Shown piece by piece: positions 24,530-34,805 of a stretch of 64,000 bases of DNA. The notes beneath the pieces are model-generated. The model made no database searches. It saw nothing but the letters and a program-made list of their open reading frames with translations, and was not told where the DNA came from. Each line of letters starts with the position of its first letter. Positions within the stretch are counted from its first letter, which is position 1. The position numbers and the translations under genes were made by a program. The stretch lies in the NCBI RefSeq assembly GCF_033439725.1, contig NW_026944390.1:372001-436000 (forward strand), given 5' to 3'. This DNA comes from Neurospora tetraspora. Its lineage: Eukaryota; Ascomycota; Sordariomycetes; Sordariales; Sordariaceae.

Positions 24530-26696
24530 GGGCTCGCTGTAAACTGACTGGCTGGGCTCGAGTGTCGGCGACACATCCGAAGGTTGGTCAGTCGGTCGAC
24601 TCGGCCGGTCGGGCGATCATCTCATCAATTACCACTTCCGCTTAACCACCGCACAGAGCCTCCGCGTTTCGGCGACTTCGCTTCTATTCCTTTGGTGTTT
24701 CTGAACTGGACATCTTTGATGAGGACAGCACGTGAAATGTACCCTTACCCCGCTCTTTCCTTTCCCATACAGTGAATGTACATATCATGAAAATTGAAAG
24801 GTATTACAGACCACACGCAAGAGTGGTTCCTTGAGCAGTGGATGCCTCGGCACCTGGAGCAGTTAGACTGGCACTTTGTGGTACCTGCCACGCCTGCCTC
24901 TTTTTCACCAGAAACAAATCGGACAGAAAACCGAGACCGAGGTGGGAACGCTGTTATAACATCAGACCATATCCGTGGCCTAGAGTAATAACTATCTCTG
25001 GAGACTCTTTGATATGTCGACCAATTTCTCCAGAGAGCTGAGGCTCCAAAAACGAACTGTTGAACCGTTGACTTTGACAAGGACCAGGCAACAACAGAAA
25101 CTCGGCGAGACAGACGGGAAGGAAGAGAATCAGGCAAGCGTGCGAAGTGGACTTCAGTAAAGGTGGACCGATGGGCTTGATAGGTTATGCAACCCCCTGG
25201 CCCCATACCAGGCGGCCCTGGCTCGGGATGAAGGTTTTGAAAGGCGGCTAGCCCTCTTGAGGATAAAGAGAGCATTAGCATGGTCTTGGCCGCCGCTGGC
25301 AATTGGCATTCAATGCCACCTGACGCTGCATTGTCGAGCGAGGATTGTGTTGCTGCACTGTCGCTGCATTGTCGCTGCATTGCTGCTGCATTGTTACTGC
25401 ATTGTTACTGCATTGTTACTGCATTGTTACTGCATTGTTACTGCTCTGCTGCAGTCTGGCGCATATCCGCCCTTCTCGCGCGCACAATCTCCCACGCGGA
25501 CACCGCCACCTAACAGAACACCTTCCCGTCCCCAGCAGGGCAGGCAGGTCCCCCCAGGCCCCGTCGTGGTTTCTACCCAACCGCGACCACGACTGCCCAA
25601 AGGGAAGAAGTGCAGTGCAGCAGTGCACCTGCAGTGCTGTGCAGTGGTACAAGACGGGAGTGGAACAGATTTTCATCCGATCTTTGTTCCTTCTCTGTCT
25701 CTGACATTTGGCATTTTCTCTTCTCTTTTTTGCTCTCTCTCTCTCTTTCTGTCACCTCACCCTCTCTTCATTCTTCTCAAGTTCTCAACCTTTTGGTGTC
25801 AAAGACTTGTGGTGTCAAAGACTCTAGACTCGAGCCGACACCCGACGCTACCTAGGAGATCCGCTCCAGAGGTCACGCACTTTGGGCGATTCCCCGCCGG
25901 TAGTGACCCCTATCCCAGCCCGACCGCTGTTAGCTTCTCCGGGTCTCTTCCCCTCCCAGTCACTCCCCGTCAGCCGTCAGCAGTCAACAACGGACCCCCC
26001 GGACCGCTCGACTGCCATTTCTGCAGCTGCCTTCGACCTCTCGCCCTTTTTCCCACTTGCACTTGCACTTGCACTTGGACATCGACACTGCTTCTTTTCC
26101 GTTGCACGCCATTCCAATCCAAACCATCATCCCACAACATCTTCTTATCGTCGACATCCGACACTGAACGAACGAATTGACTGGGCTTCCTGCTCCTCGG
26201 CTGCAGTGCAACCAAACCGTCCAAACTCTCCCCCTCCGTAGCGTCCGGCATTCTATCTATATCCATCCGCCCACCCGTCTATCCGTCCATTCATTCAAAC
26301 CCCAACGCCTCGTATAGACAGACCGAGACGGCCAACGACATACAAAAGCACGTCCCCAATCGTCTCAACCTTTCACGCCGCCTGTTCATCTCGTCTCATC
26401 AACAAGCCGCCGCACCGACCTACACTCTAAACCACTCGCGCTTCTACGTCCATTACTACTCCGTACCTCAAACAAGAAGATATTATCAGACCGAGAGTGA
26501 TCCGCAGTATTCCTGGGCGCCCCTTCAACTAAGCCCATTCAAAGCGAACCAACCGGTGTTCCAAATCAAAGTCGCAACCACGGCTTCCCCACAGGAAAGT
26601 CCCGCGCCAGCGGCCGCGGAAGGACAAGTGCCCGAAAGTGTTGAAGAGAGACGTACCACTGTCAGCCCTGCCTCATCCGAGGAGGACGACGCCGCC
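24530..26696 (+). other. Intergenic and long presumed 5' leader/promoter of the downstream gene
   Basis: No gene is recognised. From about 25.7 kb to 26696 the plus strand is pyrimidine-rich and I find no ATG in any frame, typical of a long fungal 5' leader. It contains an 11-bp minisatellite (25353-25451), a CT-rich tract (25725-25790) and four copies of TTGCAC near 26057. The last 165 bp (26532-26696) stay open in frame with the following CDS. Confidence 0.5.
25353..25451. repeat. 11-bp minisatellite, 9 tandem units
   Basis: Nine consecutive 11-bp units related to CTGCATTGTTA; five central units are identical and the outer ones differ at 1-4 positions. Because the unit is not a multiple of three, it reads as Leu/His/Cys/Ala-rich peptide in every plus frame, which explains overlapping spurious ORFs here. 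Confidence 0.9.
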
Positions 26697-28145
26697 ATGG
26701 AGGCCCTCAGAAACCTCGAGTTCGGTATACCCGACTGGCTACATCGCCTAGATGAGCTCAACGGCCAAATCGAACAGCGCCAGCAGGAGTTGGCCCAACT
26801 TACCGAGTCCAAGCCATCATCGCCCGGCAGAGAGCCAGGATCCCCGTCACGGAAGTCTTTGAGGAACAAGGGGTCAACCGAAAGTCTTAGGCCAAAAGAT
26901 GAGCCGTCCGCCCATCCAAACTACAAGGAGGACGAGACAACGGATAAACGACCAACTAGCCCCCAAACGCCAGGTTCTCCCGGGGCCCTGCAGCGAACAA
27001 CATCGCAAGTCCGTGCAGCAGGTCAGGCCAAGGCGCGTGCTACCCTTCGCAAGCGCCAACGAACTGACTCAGTCATGAGCGCCGAGAATGCCGACAAGCC
27101 ACCAAAGTACCGCAGCCGGAGCATGATCATTGTCTACTACGACAGCTATGTTCAGAGCTTTTTCGAAGAGCTGGTCAAGTTTGTGAGCGCCAGCAGGAAC
27201 ATGATGCGCAAGGCCAAGATGGCAGCCAAGGTTGCACAGATCAAGAGGTTAGCGGAGCTCAACACGCCGCCCGACGATGATGATAACGGTGGAGATGCCG
27301 CGAACGGGGAACTGGTGCCCGACCCCAAGGCAGTGAACAACATCGATGCGTCGGCCGCCGCTCTGGCCGCGGAGAACCTGGATCCAGTCCAAGCAATGTT
27401 AGCTGCTCGTCGCGCGCGCGACCAAGTCCGCATGCTGGCCCAAGGTGGTGGAGTACGCGCCAACCCCTTGGCCGGTATCCGCATGAGCGCGGCTATGGGC
27501 CGTGCCGGTGCCCGCCAACCGCCTCAGGGTGCCGGGCCGGACGTCTACGATGCGCTTGATAATGGTCTCGAGTTCGTCCAGTCCATGTGCGAGCACGCCG
27601 CCCATCAGTTCCTTCGTGACGGCGACTGCGGCGAGGAAGTCACCAAGATCAAGCAGCGTCTGTCGCAGACCAAGGACTTGGCTTCCAAGGAGATGGAGCG
27701 TGTCAGGCGCGAGGATCTTGGTGGAGATGGTTCTGGCGAACCGGTCGCTGGTGGCGCGGCCGGATCGATGCCCAGGGGAGGAACCTCTGTTGCGAGCGCC
27801 ATTCCTATGGGCATGGGAGCAAGGAGTTACAGACCCCAGAGCATGAGGAGGGTGACGAGCGTGAAGAGCACAAGGAGCTCCGTGAAGGAGGCGGCCAAGG
27901 ATAGCGTGGTGGTGACGGTGGTAGAAAAGGGAGTCAAGAGGACGGCACCGGCGACGGAGTCGGAGGGAAGCACAGTGAGCGGGAGTGTCAAGGGTGATGC
28001 CAAAATTGAGGTGGATGAGGGTCTGGAGGATGGGGATGCCAGTGCTGCCAATGATGGGATAATAGCTGCGGTCGACCCATCAGCGGATCCAGAACCCATA
28101 GACATATCGAAGTTGGTCTATAGGAGTACCCGGTTGATGAGGTAA
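26697..28145 (+). CDS. Conserved-looking fungal protein of unknown function
   Basis: Single-exon ORF of 482 residues from the ATG at 26697, whose context GCCGCCATGG is an ideal initiation site. I do not recognise the family. Visible parts are: an N-terminal block EFGIPDWLHRLDELNGQIEQ with a short coiled coil; a Ser/Pro/Lys-rich disordered stretch; a compact block SMIIVYYDSYVQSFFEELVK followed by a basic helix NMMRKAKMAAKVAQIKRL; a helical block ending in GLEFVQSMCEHAAHQFLRDG; a basic/Ser tail; and the C-terminus DISKLVYRSTRLMR. The hydrophobic blocks between charged linkers suggest an intracellular scaffold or adaptor, but that is inference. The frame is open for another 55 codons upstream without an ATG, so a longer N-terminus from a spliced exon or non-AUG start remains possible. 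Confidence 0.8.
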   Translation: MEALRNLEFGIPDWLHRLDELNGQIEQRQQELAQLTESKPSSPGREPGSPSRKSLRNKGSTESLRPKDEPSAHPNYKEDETTDKRPTSPQTPGSPGALQRTTSQVRAAGQAKARATLRKRQRTDSVMSAENADKPPKYRSRSMIIVYYDSYVQSFFEELVKFVSASRNMMRKAKMAAKVAQIKRLAELNTPPDDDDNGGDAANGELVPDPKAVNNIDASAAALAAENLDPVQAMLAARRARDQVRMLAQGGGVRANPLAGIRMSAAMGRAGARQPPQGAGPDVYDALDNGLEFVQSMCEHAAHQFLRDGDCGEEVTKIKQRLSQTKDLASKEMERVRREDLGGDGSGEPVAGGAAGSMPRGGTSVASAIPMGMGARSYRPQSMRRVTSVKSTRSSVKEAAKDSVVVTVVEKGVKRTAPATESEGSTVSGSVKGDAKIEVDEGLEDGDASAANDGIIAAVDPSADPEPIDISKLVYRSTRLMR

Positions 28146-28701
28146 AGTGGGATGAGTAGTAGTAGTAGTGGGAGTATGGGAGTCTGAAAAAAAGGAAAAG
28201 GCATGTTGGATAGGAATTGCTGTCTGTTTTGTTTTTGGGTAGGCGAGCGAGCGACTGAGCAGCTGAATGGGTAGGTGAACGAAATGTCTGGGAAAGGTTA
28301 TTTAGTGTGTGTTTGGGAAACCATGTATTGGATTGGGATGAGGTCTCTCCCGCTGGTCTGCTTTTTTATTATCATCATCCATCTATGATCTCTCTCTATA
28401 TATCCTCAAAAGAAATCTCGGCTTCCTTCTTTCTCGCTCTTTTCCCGTTATGTCATGCCATGTCATATTAGGTTGGGCGTTGGGGCTCGTCTCTTTTTTT
28501 GGGTGCTTATACCACGAATGTGTAATGAATATCATGAAGAAGACAAGACAGAATCATCATTCATGAACCATGACGAACTATCGAACCTTCTTATTCAGGT
28601 ATCGATATTTAAAGAACCCCCCCCTGGTAAACTCTATCAGCATTCGATTGTACTTGATTCTTCTTCTGTCGCACCAAGTCCATATCTCCAACAACAACAA
28701 T

Positions 28702-28734
<33 letters not shown>

Positions 28735-29904
28735 AACACCAGTCTGCAATTGCAGGAATTGCAGGTGAGCGTCTCACATGTTCCAAAACACCAAAGCAAA
28801 AAAACAAATCACAAACTCGTCGACGATGGCTTCCAACTTCTTCCACTCATGCATGCACAAAGGAAAAAAAAAAGGGAAACGGAAACCAAAATCAAAAAGC
28901 CAAAAAGCCAAAAGAGAAAAAAAACATACAGCACCTGGGATTCGCTGGTCGTCACCGACCCAACTACTAGTCAAGCGATATGGTAGCTTATCTATCGGAG
29001 TCGGAAGGATATGAACCGGGTCTTTTAATCACGTGGTAGGGTCCAAAAACTGAACAACCACCTCCCATATCCATATCGTTCGGACGGAGGCATTACGGTG
29101 AGTGGGGAGGCGACGCTAAAAAGATGAATATAATTGGGCGGATTACGAGAAAAGTTGACCGTCCTGACACTACGGCTAGCCCCGTTAACATTTGTCAAAG
29201 CGCAATATCCGCGGTATGGGTATACTAGCACAATTCTCAGTCACGGCCGTACAAGCTCCTCTTCCGGTACCTGAATCTTGGACTTCAATGAAAGCATTTC
29301 TTTGGCAGTATGAACAGCTGCTTTATGTCTTACTGTCGGTGCGATCGCCGCTTGGCGTCGGTTCCATGCGCCCACAGTTCCCAAAGGAAATGAAAAGTAA
29401 GGCATCAATGCATTGTCCGCTCAAGGACACTGGTTATTGCAACGACTTGGTTGTTGACAGCACTGGCAGCCTAGGCTCTACTGCAATTTGCAGGTTCCAC
29501 TCGGATTTACAGCCCTACCCGCGCTACGCCCGCTGCTTAGTACACTATTGCCAATCATGTAGACCCGTGATGGAAAGCCACGACCCTCGCCCAACCCAGG
29601 CAATTGATTTGGCGCCCTGAACCTTCCGAGTCCATGAATGTCCAGCCTCAAAAAAGAAATGTCGTTTGGGTAATTGGCGGGTAATTGGGAGGAAGCCGCC
29701 AGCCATCTCGCGCCTAACAAGGTGACAACACAGAGCCCTATGCTCCCTCATAACCTCGAGAAAACATAGTGTTCTAGTTTCTTTTCCTTGTTTTGTCCTA
29801 GATGGCAGGAGAGAGGAATTCCCGGCACTTTCATAAACTTGATTCATTAATCATCAACCATAGCATCCTCACCGCAGTCAAGACGTTCCTTCCTCAAAGC
29901 TACG
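28146..29904. other. Intergenic, no gene seen (1.8 kb)
   Basis: The first part should be the 3' UTR of the unknown-function gene and the last part the promoter of the NLR gene. A CAA trinucleotide tract lies at 28689-28739. ORFs here are short, mostly lack ATG starts and show no motif. Confidence 0.55.
28689..28739. repeat. (CAA)n microsatellite
   Basis: About sixteen CAA triplets with two TAA interruptions; non-coding context. Confidence 0.9.
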
Positions 29905-32900
29905 ATGCCTCGACGACTGCGCTCATGGTTCCAGATGTGTTTCAAGCGACACGGAAATGCGGAGGATAGGGAAGGTTCTAAGGACCAAGAGCAGTCTCGC
30001 CCTGCCCCTCTGCTCGAGTTGCCGACGTCTACACAGCACATCCCCGCCACTCCCTCTACGTCCTCCCTCCCCTTCACGGCCGCTCTGGCTACCGGTTCTA
30101 CCGACGTAGAGACGTCCGCCTCACGGCTTCGAGTCGCTCCGGCTACCGGTTCCATTAATATAAAGACGTCCACCCCACGACCCCTAGCCGCTCCAGCTAC
30201 CAGTTCCACCGACGTAGAGACGTCCGCCTCACGGTTCTCAGCCGCTCCGGCTACTGGTTCCGTCGACATAGAGACGTCCGCTGGTGCGGATGACACCACT
30301 ACCAGCTTATATGTACGACTCTGGGAGTGTGCCTATAATGAGCTTAAACAAGAAGAGGTCAAATTGGTGGACGCATATGAGAAGATACTGTCCCAACAGC
30401 TACAAAATGGCTCCAACTCAATGGTGCTCGAGTCTCAGCCGAACATCGAGTCTCAGCCGAACATCATCGCCCAAAACGACTCGGACAGGCGCCGCCAAAT
30501 GACTCAGCTTATCAATGCCGGCCTAGCCAAGACTGAGAGAGAGGCCAAAGGGAAAGAGAGCTGTGGCGAAGTCGTGGACGTTGTTCTATCCGTTAAGAAC
30601 ATTATAAGTGCGGCAATCCAGGCCGTGCCCCAAGCCGCGCTCGCTTGGACTGGCATTTGTATCGCTTTAGAGGTACGTTTATCTGGAGGATAATATTTCT
30701 CATGCTAACTTTTGCAGATGCTTGCCAACCCTATAAAAGCGACCGAAGCCAACCGCAAAGGGATCGACTACGTTATTAAGAGAATGGACTGGTATTGGAA
30801 TTCGTCGAATAGCCTTCTTAAGCCCACCAACATCAGCGAACTCAATGGAATGAGAGGCGAATTGAAGATCCAAATTGTTAACCTCTACAAAGCGTTCCTC
30901 TCTTACCAGATTAAGAGTGTTTGTGCTTATTATCGCAACCGCGGCCTGGCCTTTCTCCGAGATATAGTCAAGCTTGATGACTGGAATGCTTATTTGGCGG
31001 CTATTCAAGACGCTGAGAAGCGCTTCGACACAGACGCCCATACATACACTACTCGGAAAGGGACGTCTCATCTCGAGCAGCTCGTTAGCTATACAAGGCA
31101 CCAAGAAATACAACAAATGTCAGAGAAGGACCAGCAATGCCTGAAGCACTTGCGCCTTACCGATCCTCGCGATGATAAAGTCCGCATCGAACGGACCAAA
31201 GGCGGCCTTTTGCAGGACTCGTATCGTTGGGTCCTCAATAACGCTGACTTTCAACAATGGCGTGACGACCCACAGCACCGACTGCTCTGGATCAAGGGCG
31301 ACCCCGGCAAAGGGAAGACTATGTTGCTATGCGGTATTATCGATGAGCTGTGCAGCATCATCAATGAGCTGGATCAAGGCGATACTGCCAACGCGCGCCA
31401 CTGCAATGTGGCCTACTTCTTCTGCCAAGCTACCGACTCTCGCATCAACAATGCAGCCGCTGTACTGCGCGGCCTAATCTACCTACTTAGTGACCAGCAG
31501 CCATCTATCCTCTCACACGTGCGCAGTGAGTACGACCGTGCAGGCGAAGGCCTCTTCAAAGATGCAAATACGTGGGACGCCCTGTCGAGAATCTTCACCA
31601 ACATCCTACGAGACCCAAGCCTCCGAACGACCTACCTAGTCATTGACGCGCTTGACGAGTGCGTTACAACAGACCTGCCACAGCTTCTCGACTTAATTGC
31701 TCAGCAATCATCATCTGGATCTCGAGTCAAGTGGATCGTCTCAAGCCGTAATTGGCCGCAAATTGAGGAACGGTTGGAGAAAGCCGCAGATAAAGTGAAG
31801 GTCTCCCTGGAGCTAAATGCGGAATCCGTCGCAGCGGCTGTCAATGCATTTATCCTGCACAAGGTGGATGACCTAGCAGGGCTGAAGAAGTATGATCCAA
31901 GGATAAAAAAGACCGTTCAGGACTACCTTTGCTCCAACGCGCAAGATACGTTCCTTTGGGTAGCGTTAGTCTGTCAAGCGCTTGAGAAGGTCCAGAAAGG
32001 GTTTACCCTAAAAAAGCTACGCATGTTTCCATCTGGACTGGATGCTCTATATGCGCGGATGAGAGAGGATATGAGCCAGCTCGATGAATCTGATCCTTGC
32101 AAGCACCTTCTTGCTATTGTTACAATTGTTCGCCGGCCAATCACCCTTGAAGAACTAACCACTCTCGCCGACAAGCTTAATAACACTTACGACGATTCCG
32201 AGTCATTAGAAACAACTATAGGGCTTTGTGGTTCATTTCTAACACTACGAGAACGAACCATCTATTTTGTCCATCAATCAGCTAAGGACTTTTTACTTGG
32301 CAATGCCTCTGATAAAGCTGGTAACCAAGCTTCTCAGGAGGCGTTCAGGTGGATTTTTCCTTCTGGGAAAGAAGATGTGAACTATACCATCTTCTCGAGG
32401 TCACTTGATGCCATGTCTACAACACTGCGACGCGACATATACGGCTTAAGGGCACCGGGATTTCCGAGCGACAAGGTCCAAGTACCGAATCCGGACCCGC
32501 TAGCGACGGTGCGGTACTCGTGCGTCTACTGGGTTGATCACCTGTGCGACTTGGTTTCCAGTACGAACACAAACCAGAATGATCTTTTACAGGACAACGG
32601 GGTTGTCTATACATTCCTCAAGACGAAGTACCTTTACTGGCTGGAAGCTCTAAGTCTATTCCAAGCTATGCCTGCGGGCGTTGTCGCTATTAGAAAGCTC
32701 GAGGGCCTGCTAGTAAGTATAAGTCTAACTCCGCACTGGAAACTCGATCTAACTTAAAGATATAGGGAGGCAATGATCAGTGGCAGTTAACAAAACTTGT
32801 TCGGGATGCTCACCGATTTATTCTATCTTATAGATGGATAATAGAGCAAGCTCCGCTTCAAGCTTATATATCAGCGCTCGTGTTTGCTCCGTCCAGCAGC

Positions 32901-34805
32901 TTAATAAAGAGCAATTTCAAAGCAGAAGAACCTGACTGGATTCGAAGTAAGCCGGCTATAGAATCAGATTGGAATGCATGCCTCCAAACATTAGAAGGCC
33001 ATAGCGGTTCGGTTTTCTCAGTGGCATTTTCGCCCGATGGCCAGCGGTTCGCATCCGGTGCGGACGATTGCACTATCAAGATCTGGGATGCGGCGTCGGG
33101 GAGCTGCCTCCAAACCCTAGAAGGCCATAACGGTTGGGTTCGCTCAGTGGCATTTTCGCCCGATGGCCAGCGGTTCGCATCCGGTGCGGACGATTGCACT
33201 ATCAAGATCTGGGATCCGGTATCAGGGAGCTGCGTCCAAACTTTGGAAGGCCATAGCGGCTACGTTCGCTCAGTGGCATTTTCGCCCGATGGCCAGCGGC
33301 TCGCATCCGGTGCGAACGATGACACGATCAAGATCTGGGATGCGGCGTCGGGGAGCTGTCTCCAAACCTTAGAAGGCCATAGCGATTCGGTTTGCTCAGT
33401 GGCATTTTCGCCCGATGGCCAGCGGCTCGCATCCGGTGTGGGCGATATGACGATCAAGATCTGGGATCCGGTATCAGGGAGCTGCGTCCAAACTTTGGAA
33501 GGCCATAGCGGCTACGTTCGCTCAGTGGCATTTTCGCCCGATGGCCAGCGGCTCGCATCCGGTGCGGGCGATATGACGATCAAGATCTGGGATCCGGCGT
33601 CGGGGAGCTGTCTCCAAACCTTAGAAGGCCATAGCGATTCGGTTTGCTCAGTGGCATTTTCGCCCGATGGCCAGCGGCTTGCGTCCGGTTCGTGGGACCA
33701 TACGATCAAGATCTGGGATGCGGCGTCGGGGAGCTGTCTCCAAACCTTAGAAGGCCATAACGGTTGGGTTCGCTCAGTGGCATTTTCGCCCGATGGCCAG
33801 CGGCTCGCATCCGGTGCGGGCGATATGACGATCAAGATCTGGGATCCGGCGTCGGGGAGCTGTCTCCAAACCTTAGAAGGCCATAGCGATTCGGTTTGCT
33901 CAGTGGCATTTTCGCCCGATGGCCAGCGGCTTGCGTCCGGTTCGTGGGACCATACGATCAAGATCTGGGATGCGGCGTCGGGGAGCTGTCTCCAAACCTT
34001 AGAAGGCCATAACGGTTGGGTTCGCTCAGTGGCATTTTCGCCCGATGGCCAGCGGTTCGCATCCGGTGCGGACGATTGCACTATCAAGATCTGGGATGCG
34101 GCGTCGGGGAGCTGCCTCCAAACCCTAGAAGGCCATAACGGTTGGGTTCGCTCAGTGGCATTTTCGCCCGATGGCCAGCGGCTCGCATCCGGTGCGGGCG
34201 ATATGACGATCAAGATCTGGGATCCGGTATCAGGGAGCTGCGTCCAAACTTTGGAAGGCCATAGCGGCTACGTTCGCTCAGTGGCATTTTCGCCCGATGG
34301 CCAGCGGCTCGCATCCGGTGCGGGCGATATGACGATCAAGATCTGGGATGCGGCGTCGGGGAGCTGTCTCCAAACCTTGGAAGGCCATAGCGGTTGGGTT
34401 CGCTCAGTGGCATTTTCGCCTGATGGCCAACGGCTTGCGTCCGGTGCGGACGATCGGACTATCAAGATCTGGAATGCGGCGTTGGGGAGCTGCGTCCAAA
34501 CGATTAATATCGGCACTATAGTAAACTACATATCGTTTGACTATACTAACCGTTATTTACTTACCGACGTTGGACGTATTGATATAGCTATAATAACTAC
34601 CAAAAGCCAAATTGTGCTCGACAATCCAGAGAGACATGGTTATAACTTAGGACCAAATAACTCTTGGATTACTTGCAATGGCCAGAATGTACTCTGGCTG
34701 CCACCAGAACGCCGAGCCCAAAGCTCTGTCTTCCAAGAGCGGATAATATTCATTGGCAGCGCAACGGGACAGGTTTCATTTATCGGTTTCTCGTGGGACA
34801 TATAA
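29905..34805 (+). CDS. NACHT-WD40 NOD-like receptor (NWD family)
   Basis: Three exons, 29905-30672, 30718-32712 and 32766-34805, give 1600 residues; both introns (45 and 53 bp) are phase 0 with GTACGT/GTAAGT donors. Order: residues 1-130 basic, then Ala/Thr/Ser-rich degenerate 18-19-residue repeats (APATGSTDVETSAS type); about 132-350 a fungal NACHT_N-type helical domain (LWECAYNELKQEE...LAWTGICIALE, DYVIKRMDWYW); about 445-600 NACHT, with Walker A GDPGKGKT at 450 and Walker B TYLVIDALDECV; a helical linker with FVHQSAKDFLL; residues 993-1496 twelve 42-residue WD40 repeats; then a degenerate tail that may complete a 14-blade double propeller. Related receptors act in fungal allorecognition and heterokaryon incompatibility (Podospora HET-D/E/R). 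No HET, patatin or HeLo effector is fused at the N-terminus. The frame appears intact. Confidence 0.93.
32979..34490 (+). repeat. Array of twelve 126-bp WD40-coding repeats
   Basis: Exactly twelve tandem 126-bp units, each encoding 42 residues of the form C(L/V)QTLEGH....VAFSPDGQR...TIKIWD...GS. Much of each unit is identical at DNA level across copies; units 6 and 8 are identical throughout. Differences cluster in a few codons: after EGH (SGS, NGW, SGY, SDS), after SV/VF (F/R/C), at ASG(ADDC, ANDD, VGDM, AGDM, SWDH, ADDR) and after IWD (AA, PV, PA). Confidence 0.97.

Noticed and set aside
24738-26241. Several overlapping plus-strand ORFs, one of 307 codons
   Set aside because: They arise from the 11-bp minisatellite and pyrimidine-rich leader DNA, lack convincing ATG starts and have no motifs.
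33512-34213. Repetitive 233-codon minus-strand ORF opposite the WD40 array
   Set aside because: Its repeats are the complement of the WD40 units; a shadow, not a gene.
32979-34490. Regularly repeated 126-bp units as a possible CRISPR-like array
   Set aside because: The units are contiguous, coding and eukaryotic WD40 repeats without spacers.
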